From positions 65,147,824-65,211,823 of the forward strand of contig CM060322.1 of NCBI GenBank assembly GCA_030674155.1: a stretch of DNA of 64,000 bases, in the 5' to 3' direction. Positions 9,304 to 19,390 of the stretch are shown here, one piece after another. Each line of letters begins with the position of its first letter. Positions within the stretch are counted from its first letter, which is position 1. The notes under the pieces are model-generated. The model did not search any database. It saw only the letters and a list, made by a program, of their open reading frames with translations, and was not told where the DNA came from. The position numbers and the translations under genes were made by a program. This stretch comes from Stramonita haemastoma. Its lineage: Eukaryota; Mollusca; Gastropoda; Neogastropoda; Muricidae.

Positions 9304-11223
9304 CATCATGGCTTGGCTTTGTGAACGAAGATTAAGGGCACTGTCCACATCTGGTGCAGGCTCGCTGGTGGCTGTTCAGTCCAATGCGTGACAAACAAAC
9401 CCGGCCGCAGCGGCTGCAGGGGAAAGTCGATTCTGGGGTTGATGTAGGGGGGACGTGGTTTTTCCTCCTCATTCGCCTCTCCTCAAGGGCCGCTCTGCAA
9501 TTGTCCTCAAAGGAGGAGACCGATTGATGCACAGTGTGTCGCCAGGCCAGCCGGTCAGCAGCAAGGACTGACCACTGGTTATGGTCTATGAGGCAGGCTG
9601 ACAGAGATTTCTTCAGAGAGTCTTTAAATCTCTTCTTTGGTGCGCCTCTGTAGCGGTGTCCGGTGGAAAGTTCACCGTAGAGAACCATCTTTGGTAGGCG
9701 ATGGTCCTCCATTCTAGAGACATGCCCTGTCCAGCGTAGCTGCGTTTTCAGCAACATGGCCTCAATGCTGGTGATCCCTGCTTGCTCCAGCACCTCAGCA
9801 TTCGTGGTGAAGTCGCTCCAGTGGATGCCGAGGATGAAGCGGAGACAGCATTGGTGGAAGCATTCCAGAATTTGCAGGTGGTGTCTGTATGTGACCCATG
9901 ACTCAGAGCCGTGCAGGAGGGTGGTCAGTACCACGGCTCTGTAGACACTGATCTTGGTGTCTTTCTTCAGGTGTTGGTTTTTCCAGACACGGTGGTAGAG
10001 TCTGCCGAAAGCACTGTTTGCCTTTGCCAGTCTGTTGTCTACATCTTTATCAATCTGTGCATTAGAGGAGATTGTGCATCCCAGGTAGGTAAACTGCTGG
10101 ACTGTCTTCAGTTCTGTCTCACCAATTGTAATGTGAGGTGGGTGGTACGCTGCCTGAGGTGCAGGCTGGTAGAGAACCTCTATCTTCTTCAGGCTGACTT
10201 CGAGTCCGAAGAGCTGGGCTGCCTCTGCAAAACAAGATGTTACATGCTGCAGGGTGGTTTCTGTGTGGGCTACAAGGGCAGCATCATCAGCAAAAAGTAG
10301 CTCTCGAATTTGTTGCTCCAGGGTTTTGGTGTGGGCCTGAAGACGCCACAGGTTGAATAGGCTGCCATCTGTGCGGTAGCGTATGAAAACTCCGTCTTCG
10401 TCATCAAGATCTTCTGTGGCCCACTGAAGCATCATGCTGAAGAAGACAGTGAAGAGGGTTGGTGCAAGGACGCAGCCCTGCTTCACCCCGTTTGTGATTG
10501 GGAAAGGCTCTGAGAGGTCGTTGCTGTTTCTGACCTGGCCATGCTGGTCTTCATGTAGCTGGATCACCATGTTGAGAAACTTTTGGGGGACAGCCAAGAC
10601 GCTCCATGATCTGCCACAGGCCCTTCCTGCTCACAGTGTCAAATGCCTTTGTTAAATCAACGAAGGTGATGTACAGTCCCTTGTTCTGTTCGCGGCACTT
10701 TTCTTGAAGTTGTCTGAGCACGAAGACCATGTCAGTGGTACCCCTGTTAGCTCTGAAGCCACACTGGCTCTCAGGGAGGTGGTGTTCTGCAACAGCAGGT
10801 ACTAATCTGTTGAGGAGAACTCTTGCAAGGATTTTGCCAGCTATGGAGAGAAGAGTTATCCCCCTGTAGTTGGAGCAATCTGATTTTTCCCCTTTGTTTT
10901 TGTAAAGGGTATACCTGGCGGTATAACTGGGTCTGGGAGGTGAGCTGGCCCCCTTTGGGGTGGGGGTATGGGTATTTGATACTGTACCCCCTGTGGCAGG
11001 GTTGAGGTCTGGTGCTACAACGTCCGGCTCTCCCTAAGGAAAGTGAATGCGCAAAACATAGCCTCTCCTTTCCAGGTGTAGTGATCACCAAGGGGGCCCC
11101 TGCCTGTTAACGGGTAGGTGGTCACTTGCAATGGCCTCTCCTACATTACTGTGCCCGTAGCAACACCTTCCCATGGTGCCCCCTGTTCTCACTGAGCTTG
11201 CTACGTCATGGCGCGACCGAGTA
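9304..11223 (-). mobile_element. RTE-like LINE inserted in DIRS, 11 bp target-site duplication
   Basis: CCTCAGAAAGT at 9293-9303 recurs at 11224-11234, directly flanking the insert, and the DIRS reading frame is continuous when the insert and one repeat are removed. From its 5' end (11223) the insert has about 300 bp of GC-rich leader without coding similarity, then enters the RT near 10910. The endonuclease is missing, so an internal deletion has joined leader and RT. The 3' end reads CTTCGTTCACAAAGCCAAG. The clade is tentative. Confidence 0.88.
9332..10912 (-). pseudogene. RTE-like LINE reverse transcriptase and C-terminal domain
   Basis: The RT starts inside its fingers domain ('LYKNKGEKSDCSNYRGITLL', about 10910-10850). 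It continues with 'ESQCGFRANRGTTDMVF' and 'LYITFVDLTKAFDTVSR' (about 10690-10640), which holds the first catalytic Asp. A frameshift near 10595 leads into the long frame with 'NGVKQGCVLAPTLF' (about 10500-10460) and 'LLFADDAALVAHTE' (about 10310-10270), the intact FADD centre. The thumb and C-terminal region show 'FTYLGCTISS' and 'QLRWTGHVSRMEDHRLPK'. A Cys/His finger 'CSRCGRVCLSRIGLNSHQRAC' is here described by its ends: CSRC near 9415 and HQRAC near 9362. It is close in design to the LINE at 32050-33915. Confidence 0.88.
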
Positions 11224-12602
11224 CCTCAGAAAGTAACATTGAATCAAATTACCATTCTGTGTCAATGTAGATCTGTCTACACAGACTGTCAGCTTCAACA
11301 TTCTCAACCCCAGGAATGTGAGCAGCACTGAGCCATATGTTTCTGCTTTCACGCCAATGCCAGATTTGCTGAGACACATCATTCAGATGTTTAGATCTGT
11401 TTGAACCCATGTTGTTAATACAACCAACAGTGCTTGTGTTATCAGTCATAATTCTTATGTGTACATTACTTGGTCATGCAACAAAGACTTGAGACCAAAA
11501 AATACAGATAATAGCTCCAAAGCATTTATGTGTCTTTTGTCTTTCTCACTCTACATGCCCTGTGTTTGTGATTTGGTATCAACAACCCAAGCACCCCATC
11601 CTGTACGTGAACTGTCTGTCTTCATAGTAATGGTGGGGTCTGATCTCTAAATGGGAGTCTTTTGATTGTCTATGTTATTAATCCACCATTCTAACTCTGT
11701 CTTCCCTTCAGCTGATAACACAGCAGTCTTATCCCAGTTCCCCTTGCTTAGTTTAAGTGTGGAACACTTATCTTGTTCAAGTGCTCTGTAGTACAAAGGG
11801 CTCATTGGCTCAGCAAGAAAACAAGAAGCCATTAGTCCAATACAAGATGCCAGAGATCTTATGGTTGTACTTTTCTGACTGAATACTTATATGCATGCAC
11901 CCAGCGGGTTTTGTTTGCATTCATTTGTCAGTGTGACTGTTATGTCTATCAAGTATATTTTGAAACCCAGGTAGGTGATTTCTTGCAAAGGCATGAACTG
12001 TGATTTCTTTTCATGTAATAGAGTCCTAGAGAGTCTAATAACTGTATCGTGTTTACCACACACTGTACAACTTCTGTTTCAGTCTCTCCCACAATCAAAC
12101 TATCATCAATGAATGAAGTGATCAGGTGACCCATACCATGTAAGCGTGCTAGGGCAGGTTTCATGAGTTTAGTGAATTTTCTGGGAATCAGACTGAGTCG
12201 CATAGCAGCTGCCTGAAAACAGTACAGTTTTTCTCTCCATCTGAATTTCAGATATTTCTGAAAAGTCTCCTCTAATGCTATGACATGATATGCATCTCTC
12301 AGATCAACTGATGGGAAAAAACAATTTTGTGTAACTAGATCTAAAGCTGTATATATTGTTTCCATCTTAAATTTCTTATATTCCATATTTTTGTTCAGAG
12401 CTTTCAGATTTAAAATCATTCTAAATGATTTGTCTTTTTTTTCCCTAACAAAGATAGGTGAGACAAGTTGTTCTGATTCAGGTAAAGACTCTTTAATCAC
12501 ACCTTTTTTCAACAAGTTTTTTATTACAGAGTCAACAGCATAATTTCCACACTTGCTAAACAACTCTTGCAAACTTTGCTTTATATCTAGTTTACTGGGC
12601 AA
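11224..12602 (-). pseudogene. DIRS reverse transcriptase and RNase H
   Basis: The frame from 12602 has 'VIKESLPESEQLVSPIFV', 'FRMILNLKALNKNMEYKKFK' (about 12430-12370), 'FPSVDLRDAYHVIAL' with the first catalytic Asp (about 12315-12270), 'IPRKFTKLMKPALARLHGMG' and 'ITSFIDDSLIVGETETE' (about 12120-12075), so the DD pair is intact. A frameshift near 12200 changes the conserved PxG turn. The region continues in other frames with 'LEWWINNIDN' (about 11690-11660) and the RNase H piece 'TDNTSTVGCINNMGSNRSKH' plus 'HIPGVENVEADSLCR' (about 11446-11285). Stop codons and frameshifts make it inactive. It would synthesise cDNA of the element. Confidence 0.88.
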
Positions 12603-12831
12603 TCATCAAAAGTTATTTTAATTCCTTTAACTGTTTCAGGTACATCAGGGTCAGAAGTTAATTCATTCCAGTGCAACAACTTTTCCTTTATGCTTCCTGC
12701 TTTAAAGTTATCATGCTTTTTTTCAAGATAAGCACACAACAAAGGCAAGCAAAGTTCAAACTCACTAACCTTGTTTCCAGAAGGGAGGGGCGGTTCTGTC
12801 AGAGATCAAGTTACTGCCAGTGGCTGTTTTT

Positions 12832-13970
12832 CTAACCCTTTTGCTTGAACGAGGGAACTCGCCCCCCCCCCCCCCCCCCCCCTGCCCCTGCCTCCATGGC
12901 TTCCAGCTTTAAAAAAAAGCTACTGTTGCTATGCTGCCATGTGCTCCTCTTTTGCTGACCACGCATGTTCTGACCAAGTTTCTGGGACTTGCACTTCTTA
13001 TAGACATTTTTGAAAATCATGTCCATACAATAGTTCTGGGGTCATGGCAACCTGTGGTGCACATATGCCAGAGAGTTCACGGGGTAGGCAGGGTTGGTGC
13101 ATGTCTCTCCATTTCTGGAACAGGTTATGGTTGGCCTGACCTGTGAGGGCCAGGGCGTCAGAAAGTTGGGCTATGCATCTGGTCAGTTCACTGCCTACTT
13201 TAGTGGCATCCTGCCCTGAGATGGTATCTCTTACCTTCAAAAGTTGGTCAGTGCAGAGCGTTATGGGTATGGCAGCTTTTGACAGCATCATTTGTGTGTT
13301 TTTCATCTGATCATCTGTCTTTCTTGTGTAGGGCTTGAGATTGGAAAAAAACTTCCTGGTTTGTTTGGTGAATGCCCAGGTATGCACAGTTTTTGGATAG
13401 TGGGTACTTAGTTTTTCCCTCAGATTTTTGTCTGGAAGTTTTGATCCAAATCTAGATTCAAGCAGCTTTGCCAATTTTTCTGAGACCGGTGGTCCTTTTT
13501 CCTCATTGTCATCAAAAGATGATGCCATTTCAGCAAAAATATCGTCATCCTCCTCCTCTGTAGCTTCTGCTATCAGCTCTTTTTCCAGTTCATCTGCCTT
13601 ATCAGAAACACTGTCGGTGACAGTTTCTGAATCACTGCCTGCATTCTTTCTTTTCCCTTCATTCTCAGCAAGGGGTTTATCAGCGTCAGCGCTAATTTTT
13701 CTCTTCTTGGAGTGTGTGCACTTCTTTCAATTTTATCCATTCTTTTAGAAAGGTTTTGAATTATTGAAAAAATATCTCAGAGAGATGGTTCCATTTCCTC
13801 CAGTGATTCAGCAGAGGTGCTAAATTGTGATTCCTCTTCATAAGATTCTGAATTTTTAACCAAATCCTGGTCACTAGTGTAGTCAACAGAATGGATCTCA
13901 TGTTTTTCAGAAACTTTTCCCCAATACACAGATTTCATAAGTATCACAAAAACCAAATTATACATGATTT
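12832..13970 (-). pseudogene. DIRS gag-like protein
   Basis: The longest piece (13528-12998) reads 'MASSFDDNEEKGPPVSEKL', then 'KTVHTWAFTKQTRKFFSNLK' and 'CIAQLSDALALTGQANHNL', phrases that match the capsid-like first ORF of DIRS elements. Upstream (13965-13777) an acidic frame, 'SESYEEESQFSTSAESLEEM', is probably its N-terminal region. Downstream, 'MIFKNVYKKCKSQKLGQNMR' continues in another frame to a glycine run encoded by a poly-C tract (12863-12882). At least two frame changes are needed, so the gene is broken. It should form the particle core. Confidence 0.7.
12863..12882. repeat. Poly-C tract
   Basis: About 20 consecutive C on the plus strand, within the DIRS gag/pol junction. A homopolymer of this kind is also prone to sequencing error. 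Confidence 0.9.
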
Positions 13971-14773
13971 AAAACAAACCAAGAAAATGGAGGTCTAGAA
14001 AACTGTATTATAGCTAATACTCAGATTCCTGATTGTGATGGGCATTGTGTACACAGTGAGAGGTGATCGGATAACGTCTGGATAACGTCTGGACAGTAGC
14101 TCGGCTAGGCATGAACTAACAGTAAGGGCTGCACGCAGTTCTCATGTGCATATAGTGGAGGGATGTAGGAAATGAGCAAGAATTGCATACATGTTGACAT
14201 AATCATGTTTCATTCTCTTTGCATGTGAGTGGGTATTATTTTTTTTACTTCATTTAGTTTGGTTGTAAAAAAAATATAACCCTAATAATGTGTTTTGGTT
14301 ACACTAAAGATATTAAGCAATAAGTGTAAGACTGGTATTGCCTCATGATCAGAATAGTGGTATTGTTGGGTGTTATTTTATCTTTATCTCATTATTCTTT
14401 TTCCTTCATTTGTGGTTGACAATGTATGAACCATGTTTCTGAAAGCACCTGTGTTATGAGCTGTCTGTTTACGTTAGAGGATCAAACACAGATGTTGTGT
14501 CTAGAACATATATCTCTATGTATTTATGCAGAAGCATGAATATTGTGTGTTGACTTTAACAAATAGGCTTGCCTTGGGGTGCTGGTGTGAAGATATTTTG
14601 AATAATGTGTTCATTTGCATTTTTTAACTTCACGCTGATGTTTGTCGGTTGAGTTTGTTATAGTGTGTGAGTGATTTTTGTTTTTGTGTGTGAGCAAATG
14701 GTGGTTTATTGTGCAATAAACGTCTAAAAATATTCACTTTGTGTTTGTTCTGTGTAGTCCAATTTAGAGAGTG
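13971..14773. other. No gene seen; 5' flank of DIRS and leader of C1
   Basis: Contains a small direct repeat GGATAACGTCT (14073-14098 region) and an AATAAA at 14715-14720 in GTGCAATAAACGTC, which resembles a polyadenylation signal on the plus strand. I saw no open frame with a known domain. The part nearest 14774 is probably the 5' UTR of element C1, and the part nearest 13970 the DIRS terminal region. Confidence 0.4.
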
Positions 14774-14808
14774 ATGAGCCGGAAGGGACGTTTTCATAAA
14801 TCACCCAA

Positions 14809-14884
<76 letters not shown>

Positions 14885-17132
14885 AATTTGACATTTTAAA
14901 GAAAATAGTAAATAGTATTTGTGATTGTGCAAGTGAGGGAAACCCCACTGATCCCTCTTCCTCCCCTGTGTGTCTGTCTGTGCCTGGAACTTTGTTAGCC
15001 ATCACTGCACCTTCGCCTACTGTTACCCTGCCCCCAGCAATGGACAGTTCTCCCACCATGTTGCCAGGAGACAATCAGTTGCCTGCACCACCTCCTCCTC
15101 CTCCCCCTCCTTCCTCCCCACCTCCAAGCCAGCTCCCTCAGTGTTCAGCTGATGCCATCTCTACTGAACCATCTCCCCAGCAACCCCAGCTCTCCTCTGC
15201 CCCTCCAGTTGACTCTCAGTGTATTGACACAACCCCCCTACCCCACCCCCTGGACAATGACACCTCTCACCCACAAACCCCTTTGATCCAACCTCTTTCC
15301 CTCAACACTACCACCCCCCCTCCATCCAGTACCAGCACCACCCCCTCCCCTGACTCTAGCCTTTCTATATCTACTTCTTACCACCTCCCCCTGTCTTCAC
15401 AACCATGTGGGACAAAATCACATATCCACAAAAAATCTCCACCCAGCCTCCACAGCTTGGCCACTTCAGCCCTACTCACACAAGTTCACTGCCAGCTGTC
15501 TGCAGCCATCTCCACCATCACTGCCCTCAAAGCACAGGTCGATACATTACAGACAGAGAACAAACACTTACACCAACAGATAGAGATAACAGCCAGCACC
15601 AGCAAAGACAGCACAGTCCAAACAAAAAACCACATAAAAGCCACAGAACAAACACTGAAGTCAACCATTGCTGACCTTACTCAGCAAAACAATCAATTGC
15701 AGAAAACAGTTGACAGTCAAGCCAAATGCCTCTCTGCCTTCGACAACTGGCAAAAGCACATTAATAAAGAAATCAATCAATTAAAGAAAGCCCTACCATC
15801 AACTACTACATCATACCTACCATCCTACTCCAACAACCATCCAGTCACTTCCACTCCAAAGACCCATACCAAAAAACTAACAAACACTTCCAAAATTCTC
15901 TTAAGTGACTCCCTCTCTGATATATCAGACACCCCAATTGATGAAGAAATTATATCCACGATCCCCACTAATAACAAGTTTTCACCCTTGATCCTGACCA
16001 AAACCCCAGCCCCAAACCACCCCCTCCACCAGCCCTTCCTCAACAACCAAAAGATAAAAGTACAAAAAGTCCTGTTCCCACTGTCTACTCCAAGGCACCC
16101 CCTCCAGCATCCCCTTTCCCAACACCTTTAGAGACACTACTGAGAAAGACTGTCCCCACTGCCAGCCAAGAGTTACTCATTGGTGACTCTGTCTTAAGAG
16201 CAGTTGGAGACAGAACTTCTCCCCATGGAGGACCAGCAAGAAACCTGTCAGTGCCAGGCCTGACCGTCCAACACCTGCTGAAGTGGCTATCCACACTTCC
16301 TCCTTCTCCACACGTCAAACGAGTCACTTTCCATGTAGGCATCAACAGCTGCTTACAAAGTGGCCCAGTTGAGTGTGCGACATGGCAACGTGTAGTCAGA
16401 GGACTACGCCAGGCTTTCCCCCTTGCCAGCATAAAAGCCTCTTCAATCCTCCCTCCATATGGCCGACACCATGCCACCAAATCCATGAGGGACTCCAACG
16501 CCAGCCTCTCCAAAGTCTGTGCAGAAGAGGGGGTGAGTTTTATCAACCACACCTCCTCTTTTCAGACTGAAAGTGGGGCACCCAAGAAGTTGCTCTACAA
16601 GTACCAGGACCCCTTCCACCCAAGTCCCTATGGTATTGCGGTCCTTACCAACAACTTGTACCGCATACCAAAATCAAAACCTCTGCTCCCCACTCCAGCC
16701 CACTCCACGAGCCAAAGGCACAAGACTTGGGGCTCACAGTCCATCCATAGAGCTGTGCCCAACAACAAAGGACAGCCCCATCCTGCCAAGGGCCCATGGT
16801 CTCCCCCAACACCTAAAGCCCCTCGGCCCGCCGACGGTGTACCTTACTACGACGCCTCTTCACACCACCACCACGACTACAATAAGCAGTTCGGACTACA
16901 GAACAGCGTGCCTGAGAACAAAGCCCGACCACGCAGCGGCGACTACAATAAGCAGTAGGGCCTGCCTTACAGCGAACCTGAGTACAGCGGGGGGGACTAC
17001 GATAAGCAGTTCCCACCCCTTCCCTCTGCCCCTAAATACAATGCCTGGGGGCACTCCAGGACCCCTCAGTCACAAGACAAACAAAAATTCCTTGAGGTCC
17101 TCCTGACAACCATCCAACAGGCCCTTTTGTAA
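14774..17132 (+). pseudogene. C1 ORF1: proline-rich, coiled-coil and SGNH-hydrolase protein
   Basis: The frame is open from the (CT)n tract to about 15970. A Pro/Ser/Thr-rich region is followed by a coiled coil ('LSAAISTITALKAQVDTLQT', about 15495-15790). A frameshift at about 15970-16040 leads to the frame with SGNH block I 'LLIGDSVLRAVGD' (about 16172-16210), block III-like 'FHVGINS' (about 16330-16350; GINS instead of GxND) and block V 'DPFHPSPYG' (about 16609-16635; Asp and His kept). A single TAG at 16956-16958 interrupts; beyond it the same frame runs on to TAA 17130-17132. The motif GACTACAATAAGCAGT occurs three times near the end. ATG 14774 is the likeliest start, but the (CT)n tract puts it in another frame. 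Confidence 0.8.
14812..14880. repeat. (CT)n microsatellite within C1 ORF1 start region
   Basis: Uninterrupted (TC)n of about 69 bp. It lies between the likely ATG at 14774 and the first non-repetitive ORF1 codons at 14881. Confidence 0.95.
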
Positions 17133-17187
17133 CCCTTGCCAGCAAACTAGTCAGCAGAGCCAGAGAGAATGAGGGAGCGAGGAAGCA

Positions 17188-17247
<60 letters not shown>

Positions 17248-17458
17248 GGGAGAGAGAGAAATTGCTGTTGACACCCCTTCTCACCATGTCGCCTCTTTGG
17301 AAGTGTGTGTGGATTGTATTCATTCCTCTTGTTGACTTCTTCCAATCTGATTTCTTGATTTTCATTCAATTTTATTTTGCTTTGTTTGTTTTAGTCTGGT
17401 TTGGTTTAGTTATTATTGCTTTATCTCTGTTTTCTGTTTGTTGTTGTTGGGAAATTTG

Positions 17459-17490
<32 letters not shown>

Positions 17491-17896
17491 GTTTTGTTTG
17501 TTTGTTGTTTTTTTTTTGGGGGGGTGGGTTTCTATTTTTTTATTTTTTTATTTTTATTTTCATTTTATTTTTTGATTGTTTTTTTTTGTATTTATTAGAG
17601 CGTTGTTGTTCTTGTGCGATTTTTGGTGGTTTTTGTTGTTGTTTTGTTTTTGTTTTTTGTTGTTGTTGTTGTTTTTTTATACTTTTTTATTGTTGGGGGG
17701 GGGGGGGGGGGGGGGGGGGGTTTGCTTCTTGATTTGTGTGTGTGTGTGTGTGTGTTTTGTTTTCGTTTTGGTTTGGTTTGGTTGGTTTTGGTGTTTTTTG
17801 TTTTGTTTTTGTTTTTTTTTGGTTTTGTTTTGTTTGTGTGTGGGTTTTTTGTTTGTTTGTTTGTTTGTTTGGTTGGTTGATTTTTTTTGGTTTTGA

Positions 17897-17936
<40 letters not shown>

Positions 17937-19390
17937 TTTTTTTTGGTTTTGTTTTTTTTGTTTTGTTTCTTTGTTGTTGTTTTTTGTTTTTGTTTGTTTG
18001 TTTGTTGCTGTTTTTTCTTGCTTAAGTAGTTTTTTTGCTGTTGTTTGTTTGTTTAATTTTTTCCTGGGGGGGAAGGCTCTTGCTTTTATTTGTCTTGTCG
18101 TATCTCCTTAAATTGTTGTATGGTTTACTGTACATCCTGTTAATTCTTGTTACTGTTTTGTTTACCTGGGCCTCTTATGGAATTTCTGTTCCTCTGGTAT
18201 CTGGGCCTCTTGTGAAAACTCTGCTCAGCTAATTGTTCCCCCTTGAGTGTGTGCGTATGTGTGTATGGGTGGGTGGGTGTTCCTTCTGAGAGTTGATTTA
18301 ATGTTAGCTTATTGATTAACATGGGGGTTTTTGTTTTGTTTTTGACTTATAATGGTGAAGGATGCCTGTCAAGGACATTGCAATCTCCATCCCAGGAGGG
18401 ATCAGATCGTCTGGTTTATGTGTGCTGTGCCAGCTACTACTAATCAATCGCTGTTTTCAGGTTGTGACATTGAACAGACTTGTGTGCATACACACCTGTG
18501 TATGAATTACTCTCCCAGTGCTCCAAATTATCTTCATTCTTGCAAAGACATTCATTCGTGTGCAACAACGCAAGCAGAAACATTGTGAATGTGAGCACTG
18601 GGAGGAATTCTCCCTGATTGTTGCTGAGGGACCTTGACAGTCCCTGGACAAAGCGTGTACAACTTGGTGATTGGGCATCGGTGATTCACCCAACTGTGGA
18701 GTGCGTGATAATCCACATCTTGTGACATTTATCACCAAATCACCAGTGAAACGAATAAGTCACCTTCAGAAGTGTGTGTATTATTGGACCACCCACAGCT
18801 CATATACATTTTCTTTTTGTTTTTGTCTTGTTTTGTTTGTTTTTGTCTCTTATATTGGCCATTTTATATTGTTGTTAGTTTGATTGTGTCTGTGTGTCTT
18901 TGAGTAACTATTGAATTTTTTTTTCTTACATTACATCATACCCCTAATTGAGTGCCCCACTCCCATCCCCTTTATTCCATATAAAATAGATTTTTTACCT
19001 TTCCTGTTGCTAAATTGCATTGTTGTTGGTTGGATTGGGTTATAGATCTATATTTATATACACTGTAGGTGTATTTTTTGAGCAACTTGAAAGCAGTCTT
19101 TTTTTCATTTTTCCCCCTTTCTTTCTTACATGTCATCCTTCCCCCTATTGAGTGCCCACTCCCCTTTATTCCTAATTATCTCTCATTGATTGTCACCTTT
19201 TTCCAGTTTTTACACACATTATCACATCGAGCAACTAAAATCAGTCTAGTTTTTCACTTTTTTTTCTTACTTTCATCCTTACCCCTATTGAGTGCCCACT
19301 ACCCTTTATTCCTATTCATCTCTAATTGATTTTCACCTTTTCCTGTCTTAGGACACATTATCACATCTCCAGCAAAAACCAACACAATTA
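17133..19390. other. C1 inter-ORF region: (GA)n, then G/T-rich low-complexity DNA, no gene
   Basis: (GA)n with breaks at 17189-17260; (GTT)n around 17459-17490; a G-run at 17694-17720; (GT)n at 17736-17756 and 17901-17933; extensive TTTG/TTGT mixtures to about 18055. From 18100 to 19390 the sequence is ordinary; a weak repeat ('CCCCTATTGAGTGCCCACT') recurs at about 18942, 19142 and 19282. The frames here encode Val/Phe/Cys runs and are not genes. A LINE normally has a far shorter gap between ORF1 and ORF2. Confidence 0.75.

Larger units (their letters stand above)
8338..13970 (-). mobile_element. DIRS-type retroelement, 3'-truncated and interrupted
   Basis: On the minus strand the order is gag (about 13970-12830), RT and RNase H (12602-11224), a post-RNase H segment (9292-9056) and a tyrosine-recombinase fragment (about 8880-8338). 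This order and a recombinase in place of an integrase define DIRS elements. The middle is interrupted by a LINE at 9304-11223. The recombinase is cut at 8338, where Gypsy-1 integrase begins on the other strand. Terminal inverted repeats and the internal complementary region were not found. Confidence 0.87.

Noticed and set aside
13971..14773. Gypsy-1 3' LTR or rest of its integrase beyond DIRS
   Set aside because: Searched for integrase C-terminal motifs and for an LTR match to the left side of Gypsy-1; none was found.
15105..15120. Host proline-rich protein at the start of C1 ORF1
   Set aside because: The frame continues into a coiled coil and an SGNH domain followed by a LINE ORF2, which fits a LINE ORF1 better.
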